A DNA stretch of 64,000 nucleotides from Ralstonia thomasii (GCF_958405895.1 NZ_CATZAR010000004.1), one strand, 5' to 3'. Positions 1 through 9,267 are shown, numbered from the stretch's first letter. Made by a program: numbers and translations. Notes: generated from the sequence alone by a model not told the origin.

Positions 1-63
1 TCAGCACGCGCGTGTGCGCGTCGACCACGGGCGGAAAGCATCGCTTGAGCGTCACGCTTGTCG

Positions 64-1986
64 TCAGGCCAGCAGGCGGTTCACACGTTGCACGTAGGCT
101 GCCGGGTCGGCCAATGCGCCACCCTCTGCCAACAGTGCCTGATCGAACAGCACATGCAGGCGATCTTCAAACGCGGCGCGGTCGGCTTCGTTGCCGGTCA
201 CGGTTTCCAGCAGCGCGAGCTTGCGCACAAGCGGGTGCGTCGGGTTCAGTTCCAGCACGGGTTTGCTGTCAGGCGCCTGTTGGCCGGCCTGCTTGAGCAG
301 ACGGGCCAGCGTGCCGCTGATGTCGCCTTCATCGGCCACCAGGCACGACGGCGAATCGGTCAGGCGATGCGTGATGCGCACGTCCTTGGCCTTGTCGCTG
401 AGCACCGCCTTGGCGCGCTCGACCAGCGGCTTGAACTCGCCTTCCACCTTGGCGTGCTCGGCCTTCTCGGCTTCGCCTTCCAAGGCGCCCAGGTCGAGAT
501 CGCCACGCGCAACCGACACCAGTTCCTTCTCTTCGAAATCGTGCAGGAACGAGAGCATCCACTCGTCCACGCGGTCGGTCAGCAGCAGCACTTCCACACC
601 CTTCTTGCGGAAGATTTCCAGATGCGGGCTCGACTTGGCCGCCGTCCAGTTTTCGGCGGTCACGTAGTAGATCTTGTCCTGACCTTCCTTCATGCGGCCG
701 ACGTAATCGGCCAGCGAGACGGTCTGGGCGCTGTCTTCGTTGTGCGTGGAAGCAAAGCGGAGCAGCTTGGCAATGCGGTCCTTGTTGGCGTGGTCCTCGC
801 CGATGCCCTCCTTGAGCACCTGACCGAAGTTCTGCCAGAACGTGGCGTACTTCTCCTTCTCGGCTGCGTCATCCGACTCGGCCATCGATTCGAGCATGCC
901 GAGCACGCGCTTGGTCGAACCCTCGCGGATGGCTTTCACGTCGCGGCTTTCCTGCAGGATTTCGCGCGAGACATTCAGCGGCAAATCGGCCGAATCGATC
1001 ACGCCCTTCACGAAGCGCTGGTAGGCCGGCAGCAGTTGCTCGGCGTCGTCCATGATGAAGACGCGCTTGACGTACAGCTTCAGGCCGCTGCGGCGCTCGC
1101 GGTCCCACAGGTCGAACGGCGCGTTGGTCGGGATGTACAGCAGTTGCGTGTATTCGCTGCGGCCTTCCACACGGTTGTGCGTCCAGGCGAGCGGCTTGCC
1201 GTTTTCGTGGGCGATGTGCTGGTAGAACGCGATGTACTGATCATCGGTCACGTCAGCGCGCGGGCGTGCCCACAGGGCGCTGCCCTGGTTGATGGTTTCC
1301 CATTCGTCCTGGGCCACCATCGCCTTCTTCTCTTCGTCCCACGCTTCCTTGCGCATCTGGATCGGCAGGGAGATGTGGTCCGAATACTTTTGCACGACCG
1401 ACTTGATGCGCCAAGCGGAGAGGAAATCGTCCTCACCCTCGCGCAGGTGCAGCGTGATGGTGGTGCCTCGCTCGGCACGTTCGATGGTGTCGACAGTGAA
1501 TTCGCCGTCGCCGGTGCTTTCCCAGCGCACGGCTTCATTGGCGGCCACACCGGCGCGGCGCGATTCCACCGTCACGCGGTCGGCCACGATGAATGCCGAG
1601 TAGAAGCCCACGCCAAACTGGCCGATCAGCGCAGCATCCTTCTGCTGGTCGCCCGAAAGCTGGCTGAAGAACTCGCGCGTGCCCGAGCGGGCGATGGTGC
1701 CGAGGTTGCGGATGGCCTCGTCGCGGCTCATGCCGATGCCGTTGTCGGCAATCGTGATGGTGCGCGCGGCGGCATCAAAGCCGATGCGGATGCCTAGCTC
1801 ACCGCCGCCTTCCAGCAGCGACGGATTGGCGATACCCTCAAAGCGCAGCTTGTCCACCGCATCTGAAGCATTGGAAACCAGTTCCCGCAGGAAGATTTCC
1901 TTGTTGCTGTATAGCGAGTGGATCATCAGGTGCAGAAGCTGCTTCACTTCTGCCTGGAAAGCCATCTTCTCGTGCGGTGCGCTCAT
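64..1986 (-). CDS. htpG: Chaperone protein HtpG (Hsp90 family)
   Basis: Cytosolic ATP-dependent Hsp90 chaperone of 640 aa, close to the family's usual 620-640. The N-terminal GHKL ATPase shows the ELVSNASDA box, the GIGM segment and the GQFGVGFYSAF lid/glycine motif, followed by the middle and C-terminal dimerisation domains. An upstream in-frame extension exists, but the start MSAPHEK was chosen because homologues begin there; the alternative ATG at 1995 adds only three residues. No clear Shine-Dalgarno is seen. The 63 bases beyond its stop hold no recognisable feature. Identification is certain; only the start is open. Confidence 0.97.
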   Translation of the reverse strand: MSAPHEKMAFQAEVKQLLHLMIHSLYSNKEIFLRELVSNASDAVDKLRFEGIANPSLLEGGGELGIRIGFDAAARTITIADNGIGMSRDEAIRNLGTIARSGTREFFSQLSGDQQKDAALIGQFGVGFYSAFIVADRVTVESRRAGVAANEAVRWESTGDGEFTVDTIERAERGTTITLHLREGEDDFLSAWRIKSVVQKYSDHISLPIQMRKEAWDEEKKAMVAQDEWETINQGSALWARPRADVTDDQYIAFYQHIAHENGKPLAWTHNRVEGRSEYTQLLYIPTNAPFDLWDRERRSGLKLYVKRVFIMDDAEQLLPAYQRFVKGVIDSADLPLNVSREILQESRDVKAIREGSTKRVLGMLESMAESDDAAEKEKYATFWQNFGQVLKEGIGEDHANKDRIAKLLRFASTHNEDSAQTVSLADYVGRMKEGQDKIYYVTAENWTAAKSSPHLEIFRKKGVEVLLLTDRVDEWMLSFLHDFEEKELVSVARGDLDLGALEGEAEKAEHAKVEGEFKPLVERAKAVLSDKAKDVRITHRLTDSPSCLVADEGDISGTLARLLKQAGQQAPDSKPVLELNPTHPLVRKLALLETVTGNEADRAAFEDRLHVLFDQALLAEGGALADPAAYVQRVNRLLA

Positions 1987-2086
1987 GGTGTGCATAGAAA
2001 ATCTGGAAAGTGGAAAGAGAAGCGGGCTACACCTTGCGCGCGCCCGCATGAATTTGTGAAGCTAGATAGGGCGTGGCGCCCGGTTT

Positions 2087-3565
2087 TCAAGCCCCGCGAT
2101 CGAGCTGCTCCGCCAGGAACCGGAGCAACTCCGGATCGGCGCTGGTTGCGATGTTGAAGCGCATCCACGTCGACGGCATCTGCGACGGCGAAAACAGGCT
2201 CCCCGGCGCAAACACATAGCCCTGTTCGTGCCCGGCGCGGGCAATGGCGTTGGTGTCCTGCCCGGTATCGGCCCAGAGGAACATGCCCGCACCCTGCTGC
2301 GCAAACAGCTTCAGGCCCATGCGCTCGAGGCTGCGCTGCACGCCGTCGCGGGCGCGGTCCAGTCGGGCGCGTATGCGTTCGACATGCTTGCGGTAGTGGC
2401 CTTCAGTGAGGATCTTGTAGAGCACGCGCTCGTTGATCTCGGGCGTGACGAGGCCGGTCAGCAGTTTGCCGTCGACCAGGTTCTTGGCCAGCTCGGGGTG
2501 GCAGGCGATGAACCCCACACGCAGGTTGGCCGCGAGCGTCTTGGAGAAGCTGCTCAGGTAGATCACGCGGCGCAGTTGGTCGAGGCTCGCCAACCGCGTG
2601 CCGGGGTGTCCGGGCGGGGCGAGATCGCCGTAGATATCGTCTTCGACGATCAGGAAACCGTACTGCTCGGCCAGCCGCAGCAACTGAAACGCCTTGGCCG
2701 CCGACAGCGACGTGCCGGTCGGGTTATGCAGGATCGAGTTGATGATCAGCAGCTTGGGCCGGCGCACCTGCACCAGCCCCTCCAGCGCCACCAGGTCGGG
2801 CCCCTCGGCGGTGTAGGGCACGCCGATCACCTGCGCCCCTTGCGCGGCAAAGCGGCCGAACATCAGGAACCACGCCGGGTCGCCCACCAGCACCGTATCG
2901 CCGGGCTGCACGTACTGGCGCGCGATCAGGTCCAGCGACGAGGTGATGCCCGAGGTCATCACGATCTGGTCCGGCCGGGCGCCGATCTCCAGCTCCGCCA
3001 ACCGCGTCTGCAACTGCTGGCGCAGCGGCAAAAAGCCCTGCGGCGATCCCCACGCCAGAAACTGGTTGCCGTTCTGCCGGCCGAGCGTGCGCAGCGCGTT
3101 GGCGATCAACTCGCCGTCGAGCCAGCCGTTGGGCAGAAAGCCGATGCCCGGCGCCTTGCGCGGCTCGGCAGAATGGAACATGTTCCGCAGCAGCCACGTC
3201 ACGTCGATCTTGCGCGCGGCGGTTGGCAGCGGCGCGACGGGCTCTTCGGGCAGCGGCGCCTGGCGCTCCTTGACGTAGAAACCCGAACCGCGCCGCGATT
3301 CCAGATATCCCTGCGCCACCAGCCGCTCGTACGCCTCCACCACGGTGAAGCGCGAAATGCTCTTCTCCTGCGCCAGTTGCCGGATCGACGGCATGCGCAT
3401 GCCCGCGCGAAACACGCGCTCGTCAATGCGCATGCGCGCCCACTCGGTGAGCTGATCCACCAGCGTCATCTGCGCCGACGGAATCGGATCGGGCAACTGC
3501 TCCGCCGCCGGGCGGGCGGCCGCGCGGCGGGCATCCAGGCTGATGATGTGGGAGGTGGGATTCAT
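2087..3565 (-). CDS. MocR/PdxR-type transcriptional regulator (GntR wHTH fused to aminotransferase fold)
   Basis: 492 aa. A GntR-type winged helix-turn-helix spans roughly residues 33-100, and a fold-type I aminotransferase domain fills the rest. NPTG lies at 281-284, VEDDIYGD around 308-315, and the Schiff-base lysine is K342 in SSFSKTLAANLRVG, so PLP binding should be intact. The MocR family senses PLP or amino-acid-derived ligands through this domain. It is divergent from an alanyl-tRNA editing gene and a DMT exporter, and three TGTACA sites lie in the 131-bp gap. It probably controls itself and that pair. The effector is unknown. A longer upstream reading frame was rejected because it runs through the operator region. 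Confidence 0.9.
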   Translation of the reverse strand: MNPTSHIISLDARRAAARPAAEQLPDPIPSAQMTLVDQLTEWARMRIDERVFRAGMRMPSIRQLAQEKSISRFTVVEAYERLVAQGYLESRRGSGFYVKERQAPLPEEPVAPLPTAARKIDVTWLLRNMFHSAEPRKAPGIGFLPNGWLDGELIANALRTLGRQNGNQFLAWGSPQGFLPLRQQLQTRLAELEIGARPDQIVMTSGITSSLDLIARQYVQPGDTVLVGDPAWFLMFGRFAAQGAQVIGVPYTAEGPDLVALEGLVQVRRPKLLIINSILHNPTGTSLSAAKAFQLLRLAEQYGFLIVEDDIYGDLAPPGHPGTRLASLDQLRRVIYLSSFSKTLAANLRVGFIACHPELAKNLVDGKLLTGLVTPEINERVLYKILTEGHYRKHVERIRARLDRARDGVQRSLERMGLKLFAQQGAGMFLWADTGQDTNAIARAGHEQGYVFAPGSLFSPSQMPSTWMRFNIATSADPELLRFLAEQLDRGA

Positions 3566-3594
3566 GACGGGGTAGGCTTCAAGCGCGCCGAAAA

Positions 3595-3637
3595 CTGTAC
3601 AGAAAGCGCCACGACAAAGTGTACAGGTACTGTACAG
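3595..3637. promoter_or_regulatory. Operator-like cluster of three TGTACA palindromes
   Basis: Three TGTACA cores at 3596-3601, 3620-3625 and 3631-3636, the outer two extended to CTGTACAG. Centre-to-centre distances are 24 and 11 bp, close to whole turns of the helix. They lie between the MocR-type regulator and the divergent alaX-like gene. Binding by the neighbouring regulator is inferred, not shown. Confidence 0.6.
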
Positions 3638-3696
3638 ACGCAGTTCGGTAGGATCAAGGTCAGAATTCCGCCCCCAGCGAACCCGGAGACGCCCCC

Positions 3697-4416
3697 ATGC
3701 CAACGTTGAAACGTTTTGACGAAGACGCCTACCGCGCCACCTGCGACGCCACCGTCGTCGCCGTGCATTCGGAAGGCATTGAGCTGGACGCCACGGTGTT
3801 CTACGCACGCAGCGGCGGCCAGGCTGGCGACACCGGCACACTCGTCCTGGCCGATGGAACAACCATCAGGATTGCCGACACCGTCTACAGCCCGGATCGC
3901 CAAACCGTCCTGCATGTGCCCGCCGACAATGCTGGCCTCACGCTGCTCGCGCCCGGCACGGCCGTCACGGCCACCATCGACTGGGACCGCCGCCACCGGC
4001 TGATGCGGCTGCATACGTGCCTGCACCTGCTGGGCTCGCTGATTCCGGTGCCCGTCACGGGCTGCGGTATCTCGCCAGACGCCGGCCGCATCGATTTCGA
4101 CCTGCCGGAATCAACGCTCGACCGCGACACGCTGACCACACAGCTCAACGAACTCATCGGCCGTAACACGCCGGTGCGCATCGACCTGATCACCCCGGAA
4201 GAACTGGCCGCCCAGCCCGAACTCGTGCGCACCATCGGCGCGGCGCCGCCGGCGGGCGCATCGGCCATCCGCATCATCCACATCGACGGCATCGACCGGC
4301 AGCCGTGCGGTGGCACCCACGTGCGCGCCACCGGCGAAATCGGCCGCGTGATCGTCACCAAGATCGAAAAAAAGAGCCGCCAGAACCGACGCGTGGCCGT
4401 GGCGTTTGCAGATTAA
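3697..4416 (+). CDS. AlaX-type alanyl-tRNA editing protein
   Basis: 239 aa, a free-standing homologue of the AlaRS editing domain that hydrolyses mischarged Ser- or Gly-tRNA(Ala). The zinc/active-site residues are all present: HxxxH at H106 and H110, and C204/H208 in CGGTHVRATGEIG. FYARSGGQAGDTG (35-47) matches the glycine motif of the family. Length fits AlaX-M. The ATG follows a GGAG about 10 bases upstream. It is directly followed by a DMT exporter and is divergent from a MocR-type regulator, suggesting coordinated handling of an amino acid that is toxic when misincorporated. Which amino acid is not shown. Confidence 0.9.
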   Translation: MPTLKRFDEDAYRATCDATVVAVHSEGIELDATVFYARSGGQAGDTGTLVLADGTTIRIADTVYSPDRQTVLHVPADNAGLTLLAPGTAVTATIDWDRRHRLMRLHTCLHLLGSLIPVPVTGCGISPDAGRIDFDLPESTLDRDTLTTQLNELIGRNTPVRIDLITPEELAAQPELVRTIGAAPPAGASAIRIIHIDGIDRQPCGGTHVRATGEIGRVIVTKIEKKSRQNRRVAVAFAD

Positions 4417-4425
4417 GTGGCCACC

Positions 4426-5364
4426 ATGAACAAGTCCGCCGCCCTCCCCATGCAACACGCCGACCACGCCGAACGCCGGGGCTTGCTGCTCGGCCTCATC
4501 GGCGTGGCCATCTTTAGCCAGACGCTGCCGTTCACGCGCATGGCCGTGGCCGAGCTGGATGCGACCTTCGTGGCGCTGGCGCGCGCGGTGCTGGCGAGTG
4601 TGCTGGCGCTGGCGATGCTGGCGGCCACGGGCGCGTTCTCCGCCGCCAAACGCCCGCGCGGCCATCAATGGTGGCAGCTGGCGGTGACGGCAATGGGCGT
4701 GGTGGTCGGCTTTCCGCTGTTCTCCTCGCTGGCGATGCGAGACGTACCGGCCGCCCATGGCGCCATCATCACCGGCCTGCTGCCGCTTGCGACCGCCATC
4801 TTCGCCGCCTGGTTCGGGCGCGAGCGGCCGTCTGCCGGGTTCTGGCTGTGTGCGCTGGCGGGCAGTGTGCTTGTCGTCTCCTTTGCGCTGCTGCAAGGCG
4901 CGGGGAGCCTGCATCGCGCCGATTGGCTCCTCTTCGCCGCCATGGTGACCGGCGCGCTCGGCTATGCAACCGGCGGCAAGCTCGCGCGAGAACTGGGCGG
5001 CACGCAGACGATTGCCTGGGCGCTGATCGTCTCCCTGCCTGTGCTTCTGCCCCTGGTGAGCGCGCTGGTGTGGCTGCCGTCGACCCATCAGGCCGAGGCG
5101 CTGGCGCATGCGTCGTCCCGCGCCTGGATGGGGCTAGCTTACGTGTCGGCCTTTTCCATGTTCATCGGCTTCCTGTTCTGGTACTCCGGCCTGGCCGCCG
5201 GCGGTGTTGCGCGGGTCGGGCAGATACAATTGCTGCAACCTTTCATGACGTTGATCGGCGGCTGGCTGCTGCTGGGTGAATCGCTTGACGCGCCCACCGT
5301 GTTGTTTGCGCTGGCTGTGATTGCCGTGGTCGGCATCGGCCGGCGAACGTCGGTACGCCGATAG
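4426..5364 (+). CDS. EamA/DMT-family transporter, putative amino-acid or metabolite exporter
   Basis: About 312 aa with roughly ten hydrophobic segments arranged as two EamA repeats, typical of the drug/metabolite transporter superfamily. ATG 4426 was preferred over the in-frame GTG at 4417, which abuts the alaX-like stop; neither has a good ribosome site, so translation is probably coupled to the upstream gene. The MocR regulator and tRNA-editing neighbour suggest export of an amino acid or analogue. Substrate cannot be told from sequence. Confidence 0.85.
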   Translation: MNKSAALPMQHADHAERRGLLLGLIGVAIFSQTLPFTRMAVAELDATFVALARAVLASVLALAMLAATGAFSAAKRPRGHQWWQLAVTAMGVVVGFPLFSSLAMRDVPAAHGAIITGLLPLATAIFAAWFGRERPSAGFWLCALAGSVLVVSFALLQGAGSLHRADWLLFAAMVTGALGYATGGKLARELGGTQTIAWALIVSLPVLLPLVSALVWLPSTHQAEALAHASSRAWMGLAYVSAFSMFIGFLFWYSGLAAGGVARVGQIQLLQPFMTLIGGWLLLGESLDAPTVLFALAVIAVVGIGRRTSVRR

Positions 5365-5409
5365 CAACGTCTTCCCTCTTTTGTTGACCGCACTTACCAA
5401 GGAGTCTTC

Positions 5410-5880
5410 ATGACCGCCTCGCACGACGCTCAGGCCAAGCTCAAGCAACTCGGCATCGAACTGCCTGCCGCTGGCGCCCCCGCTGCCGCCTACGTCATGG
5501 CCGCGCAAACCGGCAATCAGGTCTTCCTGTCCGGCCACATCGCCAAGAAAGACGGCAAGCCGTGGGTTGGCAAGCTGGGCGCCGACATGACCACCGAGCA
5601 AGGCAAGGCAGCGGCACGGGCCATCGCCATCGACCTGATCGCCACGCTGAACACGCACCTGGGCGGTGACCTCAGCCGCGTCAAGCGCATCGTCAAGGTG
5701 ATGAGCCTGGTCAACTCCACGCAGGAGTTCACTGAGCAGCACCTGGTGACCAACGGCGCATCGGAACTGTTTGCCGACGTATTTGGCGACGCCGGCAAGC
5801 ACGCCCGCAGCGCCTTCGGCGTCGCACAGATTCCGTTCGGCGCGTGCGTCGAGATCGAGCTGATTGCGGAAGTCGCCTGA
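5410..5880 (+). CDS. RidA/YjgF/UK114-family protein
   Basis: 156 aa. Family members deaminate reactive enamine/imine intermediates released by PLP enzymes. The VFLSGHIAK segment and the C-terminal ARSAFGVAQIPFGACVEIE block, with its conserved arginine, are present. The length is that of the longer 150-160-residue subgroup rather than the roughly 128-residue archetype, so a specialised substrate is possible. A strong AAGGAG lies about 7 bases before ATG. A PLP aminotransferase lies 132 bp downstream on the same strand. Confidence 0.9.
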   Translation: MTASHDAQAKLKQLGIELPAAGAPAAAYVMAAQTGNQVFLSGHIAKKDGKPWVGKLGADMTTEQGKAAARAIAIDLIATLNTHLGGDLSRVKRIVKVMSLVNSTQEFTEQHLVTNGASELFADVFGDAGKHARSAFGVAQIPFGACVEIELIAEVA

Positions 5881-5910
5881 GCGGCGCTTTTTCCCGCAGT
5901 CTCTAAGGTG

Positions 5911-5989
5911 GCGGCCCAATGTTGGACGGGCCGCTTGCCTGCTATTCTCATCGTTTTGCCCACCCACGGCGCCTGCTCACGAGGTGGGC
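5911..5989. other. Two inverted repeats in the ridA-aminotransferase gap
   Basis: GCGGCCC at 5911-5917 pairs with GGGCCGC at 5928-5934. GCCCACC at 5958-5964 pairs with GGTGGGC at 5983-5989 just before the aminotransferase start. Neither is followed by a T-run, so the first is at best a weak terminator. The second would sit in the mRNA leader of the downstream gene. Confidence 0.4.
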
Positions 5990-6011
5990 GCCGCAACACT
6001 AGGACCACACC

Positions 6012-7202
6012 ATGGACCACACCGCCTGTACCTTCTCCAGCCGCGCTCAGAAACTGACCAGCTCGGCGATCCGGGAAATCCTCAAGATCACCGAACGTCC
6101 TGAGGTCATTTCGTTTGCCGGTGGCCTGCCCGCCCCGGTCACCTTCCCGGTCGAAGCGATTCAGGCGGCGTGCGCCCGCATGTTTGCAGACAACCCGCAG
6201 GCTTCGCTGCAGTACACCCCCACCGAAGGCCTGTCGGTGCTGCGCGAGTGGATTGCCCAGCGTCATGGCACCACCGCCTCGCGCGTGCTGATCACCACGG
6301 GTTCGCAGCAGGGGCTGGACCTGCTCGGCAAGATCTTCATCGACCCGCAAAGCAAGGTGCTGGTCGAAACCCCGACATACCTCGGCGCGCTGCAGGCGTT
6401 CTCGCTGTTCGAGCCGACCTATACGTCCATCGCCACCGACGACAAGGGCCTGCTGCCCGACGCGCTCACGCCGGAACTGGCTGCCGGGGCGCGCTTCTTC
6501 TACACGATCCCGAACTTCCAGAACCCGACCGGCCGCCGCCTGCCGCTGGACCGCCGCCAGGCCCTGGTGGCCCGCGCGAAGGAACTCGGCGTGCTGCTCG
6601 TTGAAGACGATCCGTACGGCGAACTGAGCTACACCGGCGACGCCCTGCCCTCGCTGCGCTCGCTCAATCCGGACGGCGTGGTCTACATGGGCTCGTTCTC
6701 GAAGATCCTGGCACCGGGCATGCGCCTGGGCTACATCATCGCGCCCGAACACATCCACTTCAAACTCGTGCAGGCCAAGCAGGCATCGGATCTGCACACG
6801 CCGAGCTTCACGCAGCGTGTGGCGTACGAGGTGCTGAAGACCGGGCTGCTCGATACGCACATCCCGAGCATCCGAAACCTCTACGGCAAGCAATGCGAAG
6901 CGATGCTCGACTCGCTCACGCGCCATATGCCGGCCGGCGTGCACTGGAACCGTCCGGAAGGCGGCATGTTCATCTGGGTGGAAGTGCCGGAAGGCATCGA
7001 CACGATGGCGCTGCTGGAGAAGGCCGTCGCGCGCAACGTGGCGTTCGTGCCGGGCGCGCCGTTCTATGCCAATGCGCCGCGCCGCAACACACTCCGCCTC
7101 GCGTTCGTGACAGTGGCACCGGAGCGTATCGAGCAAGGCATTGCCGTGCTGGGCGAGTTGATGCGCGCGGAAATCGCGGCGCTCACGCCCAAGGCCGCCT
7201 AA
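6012..7202 (+). CDS. PLP-dependent aminotransferase, class I/II (2-aminoadipate/LysN-like)
   Basis: 396 aa fold-type I aminotransferase. The N-terminal VISFAGGLPAPVTFP, NPTG at 171-174, VEDDPYGE around 198-205 and Schiff-base K231 in YMGSFSKILAPGMRLG are characteristic of the LysN/2-aminoadipate/valine-pyruvate aminotransferase group, which often has broad specificity. There is no DNA-binding domain, unlike the MocR protein at 2087-3565. An AGGA sits about 8 bases before ATG. Donor and acceptor cannot be assigned from sequence. Confidence 0.88.
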   Translation: MDHTACTFSSRAQKLTSSAIREILKITERPEVISFAGGLPAPVTFPVEAIQAACARMFADNPQASLQYTPTEGLSVLREWIAQRHGTTASRVLITTGSQQGLDLLGKIFIDPQSKVLVETPTYLGALQAFSLFEPTYTSIATDDKGLLPDALTPELAAGARFFYTIPNFQNPTGRRLPLDRRQALVARAKELGVLLVEDDPYGELSYTGDALPSLRSLNPDGVVYMGSFSKILAPGMRLGYIIAPEHIHFKLVQAKQASDLHTPSFTQRVAYEVLKTGLLDTHIPSIRNLYGKQCEAMLDSLTRHMPAGVHWNRPEGGMFIWVEVPEGIDTMALLEKAVARNVAFVPGAPFYANAPRRNTLRLAFVTVAPERIEQGIAVLGELMRAEIAALTPKAA

Positions 7203-7249
7203 ATTACCTAACTAACCACTCCATCCATTCAAGAAAGGAGCCGTCGTCG

Positions 7250-7891
7250 ATGCTGCGGATCTGGGGAAGACTCTCTTCGGTCAACGTTCAGAAGGTCGTC
7301 TGGTGCGCGCATGAGCTGTCGCTGGACCATGAGCGCATCGACGTCGGCGGCGCCTTCGGCGGCGTTGACACGCCGGAATTCAAGGCAATGAACCCCAACG
7401 GCATGATCCCCGTCATCGAAGATGGCCTGGACGATGCCGGCGACACGCGCTTCGTGCTGTGGGAGTCCAACGCCATCGTGCGCTATCTCTCGGCGCGCTA
7501 CGGCCCGGGCAACCTCTACCCGCTAGAACTTCACGAGCGCGCCGATGCCGACCGCTGGATGGATTGGCAGACCACGTCCTACAGCCCGTCGATGGTGGAT
7601 GCGTTCCTGCAGCTCGTGCGCACGCCGGAAGACCAGCGCGACGCCGCGCGCATTGAACGCTCGCGCCAGGCCGCGGAGCGCAGCACCGCCATCCTCGAAG
7701 CCGTGCTGGCCAAGCAGCCGTACGTGGCCGGCCGTCGCTTCACCATGGCCGACATCGTCTGCGGCTGCGCCACGCACCGCTGGCTGGGCCTGCCGATGGA
7801 CCGTCCTGCGCGACCGAACCTCGAGCGCTGGATGGCCGAACTGCGCGACCGCCGCGCCGCGCGGGAAGTCCTGGCACTGCCCGTGGTCTAA
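7250..7891 (+). CDS. Glutathione S-transferase family protein
   Basis: 213 aa. An N-terminal thioredoxin-fold GST domain (about 1-85) carries SSVNVQKV and the VLWESNAIVRYL glutathione-binding ESxAI segment. An all-helical C-terminal domain follows, with FTMADIVCG matching the N-capping box. GGAG ends 9 bases before ATG. The gene ends just ahead of a strong terminator. The substrate is unknown; a general detoxification or dehalogenation role is the family default. Confidence 0.9.
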   Translation: MLRIWGRLSSVNVQKVVWCAHELSLDHERIDVGGAFGGVDTPEFKAMNPNGMIPVIEDGLDDAGDTRFVLWESNAIVRYLSARYGPGNLYPLELHERADADRWMDWQTTSYSPSMVDAFLQLVRTPEDQRDAARIERSRQAAERSTAILEAVLAKQPYVAGRRFTMADIVCGCATHRWLGLPMDRPARPNLERWMAELRDRRAAREVLALPVV

Positions 7892-7923
7892 GCCCGCCTG
7901 AAACCGATTGCGATAGCATCATC

Positions 7924-7963
7924 AACCGCGCACGGCACCTACGCCGGCGCGGTTTTTTGTTTT
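7924..7963 (+). terminator. Rho-independent terminator after the GST gene
   Basis: AACCGCGC (7924-7931) pairs with GCGCGGTT (7947-7954), followed by TTTTTTGTTTT. The TTG at 7957 that would extend the next gene lies inside this T-run, which supports starting that gene at 7981. Confidence 0.85.
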
Positions 7964-7980
7964 CACCGAGGGAAACCCGG

Positions 7981-9267
7981 ATGCCATTGAACCGACCTTC
8001 CACCACCGTCGCCACGGCCCTCTGGGGCGCGCTTTATCTGGTGGCCGCCATCGTGTCGCACCGGCTGAATGGGCCAATCGACATGACGGGCTACATCTGG
8101 CTGCCGGCGGGCGTGGCCATGGCCGCGTTCATGCTGCGGCCGTACCGCGAATGGCCCGGGCTGGGGGCAGCGTTTGCCGTGGCGCAGCTGGTGCTGGCGG
8201 CGATCGAGCGCACCAACCCCGCGCACGCGATGCTGTTCGTGCTGGACGAAGCAGGTAGCGCGGCGCTGGCCGTGGCACTGGTGCGACTGGCACGCGTCCC
8301 GCTCGAAGGGCTTTACTTCGTGCGCGCGATGCTGGTGGCGGGCGCGGTCAGTGCGCTGCTTGGGGCGTTGTTCGGCGCGGCATGGTTTGCGTGGTCGCAA
8401 GGCGGCTCGTTCGGGCACGTGCTGCGCATCTGGGCGGCATCGGATTTCCTGGGCGTGCTGATCGTCACGCCGGTGCTGGCGGCGTGGTCGCGCTTTCGCG
8501 CGTTCCGCTCGGGCGGCACCGACCGCACGGATTTCCTGCTCGGTCTGGCGGCCGTCGTTGCGCTGGCGCTGTCGTCGTACATCATTTTCGATGGCAACAG
8601 CGATGCCAAGTTTGGCGATGGAATCGGCTTTGCGCTGACGTACGTCCCGCTGTTCTTTGCCGTGGTGGTGGCGCTGATGTGGGGCGGCCGCGGTGGCTCG
8701 TTGGCGGTGCTGCTGCTCACGCTGGTGGCGCTCACGCAAACCGCCGAAGGCGACGGCCCGTTCGCCGTGCTGGATCACCACTATGGCCAGTCGCTGCTGG
8801 AAACGCAGCTGTACCTCGGCATTGCCGCGCTGCTGGTGCTGCTGGTGAGCGCACTCAAGACCACGCGCGAACAACTGCACGAGCAAAGCGCGCAGTGGCA
8901 AAACCGCGTCGAACTGGCGCTGGCGGCATCGGGCCAGCTTGTCTACACCATCGACCCTGCCAGCGGCCGCATTGACTGGGGCGGCGACGTCGCGCTCATG
9001 TTCGGACACGAACCGGCAAGCATGGCGTCGATCTCGACCGTACTGCAACTGGTGCATCCGGATGACCGCGATGCGCTGCGCGCGCGCTGGCTCGGGGCCG
9101 CCGTGCTGGAGGGCGATGCAGCAACGCCCGCACGCCGCCAGACGCTGCGCATCACCGCACGCGACGGCACGCTGCACACCGTGGTGGATACCGGTCGCCC
9201 CCTGACGGATGCCGTTGGCAACACGGCGCTCGTGGCCGGGACCTGGTCGGTCGAGACCGCACTGTGA
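7981..9267 (+). CDS. MASE1-domain membrane sensor with C-terminal PAS domain, no output domain
   Basis: 428 aa. About eight hydrophobic segments (roughly residues 10-300) match the MASE1 integral-membrane sensor domain, including YIWLPAGVAMAAFMLRPY. A short linker leads into a PAS-like fold from about residue 315 (AASGQLVYTIDPASGRIDWG and LQLVHPDDRDALRARWL). MASE1 proteins usually end in GGDEF, EAL or histidine-kinase modules. Here the protein stops directly after the PAS domain, and the stop overlaps the GTG of the next gene by 4 bp. The signal sensed is unknown. Confidence 0.85.
   Translation: MPLNRPSTTVATALWGALYLVAAIVSHRLNGPIDMTGYIWLPAGVAMAAFMLRPYREWPGLGAAFAVAQLVLAAIERTNPAHAMLFVLDEAGSAALAVALVRLARVPLEGLYFVRAMLVAGAVSALLGALFGAAWFAWSQGGSFGHVLRIWAASDFLGVLIVTPVLAAWSRFRAFRSGGTDRTDFLLGLAAVVALALSSYIIFDGNSDAKFGDGIGFALTYVPLFFAVVVALMWGGRGGSLAVLLLTLVALTQTAEGDGPFAVLDHHYGQSLLETQLYLGIAALLVLLVSALKTTREQLHEQSAQWQNRVELALAASGQLVYTIDPASGRIDWGGDVALMFGHEPASMASISTVLQLVHPDDRDALRARWLGAAVLEGDAATPARRQTLRITARDGTLHTVVDTGRPLTDAVGNTALVAGTWSVETAL

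Noticed and set aside
58..1797. Long plus-strand open frame of 579 codons opposite htpG
   Set aside because: Shadow of htpG caused by high third-position GC; composition is repetitive Ala/Val/His/Arg and no family is recognised. The same holds for similar long frames opposite the MocR, RND, patatin, parC, parE and uup genes.
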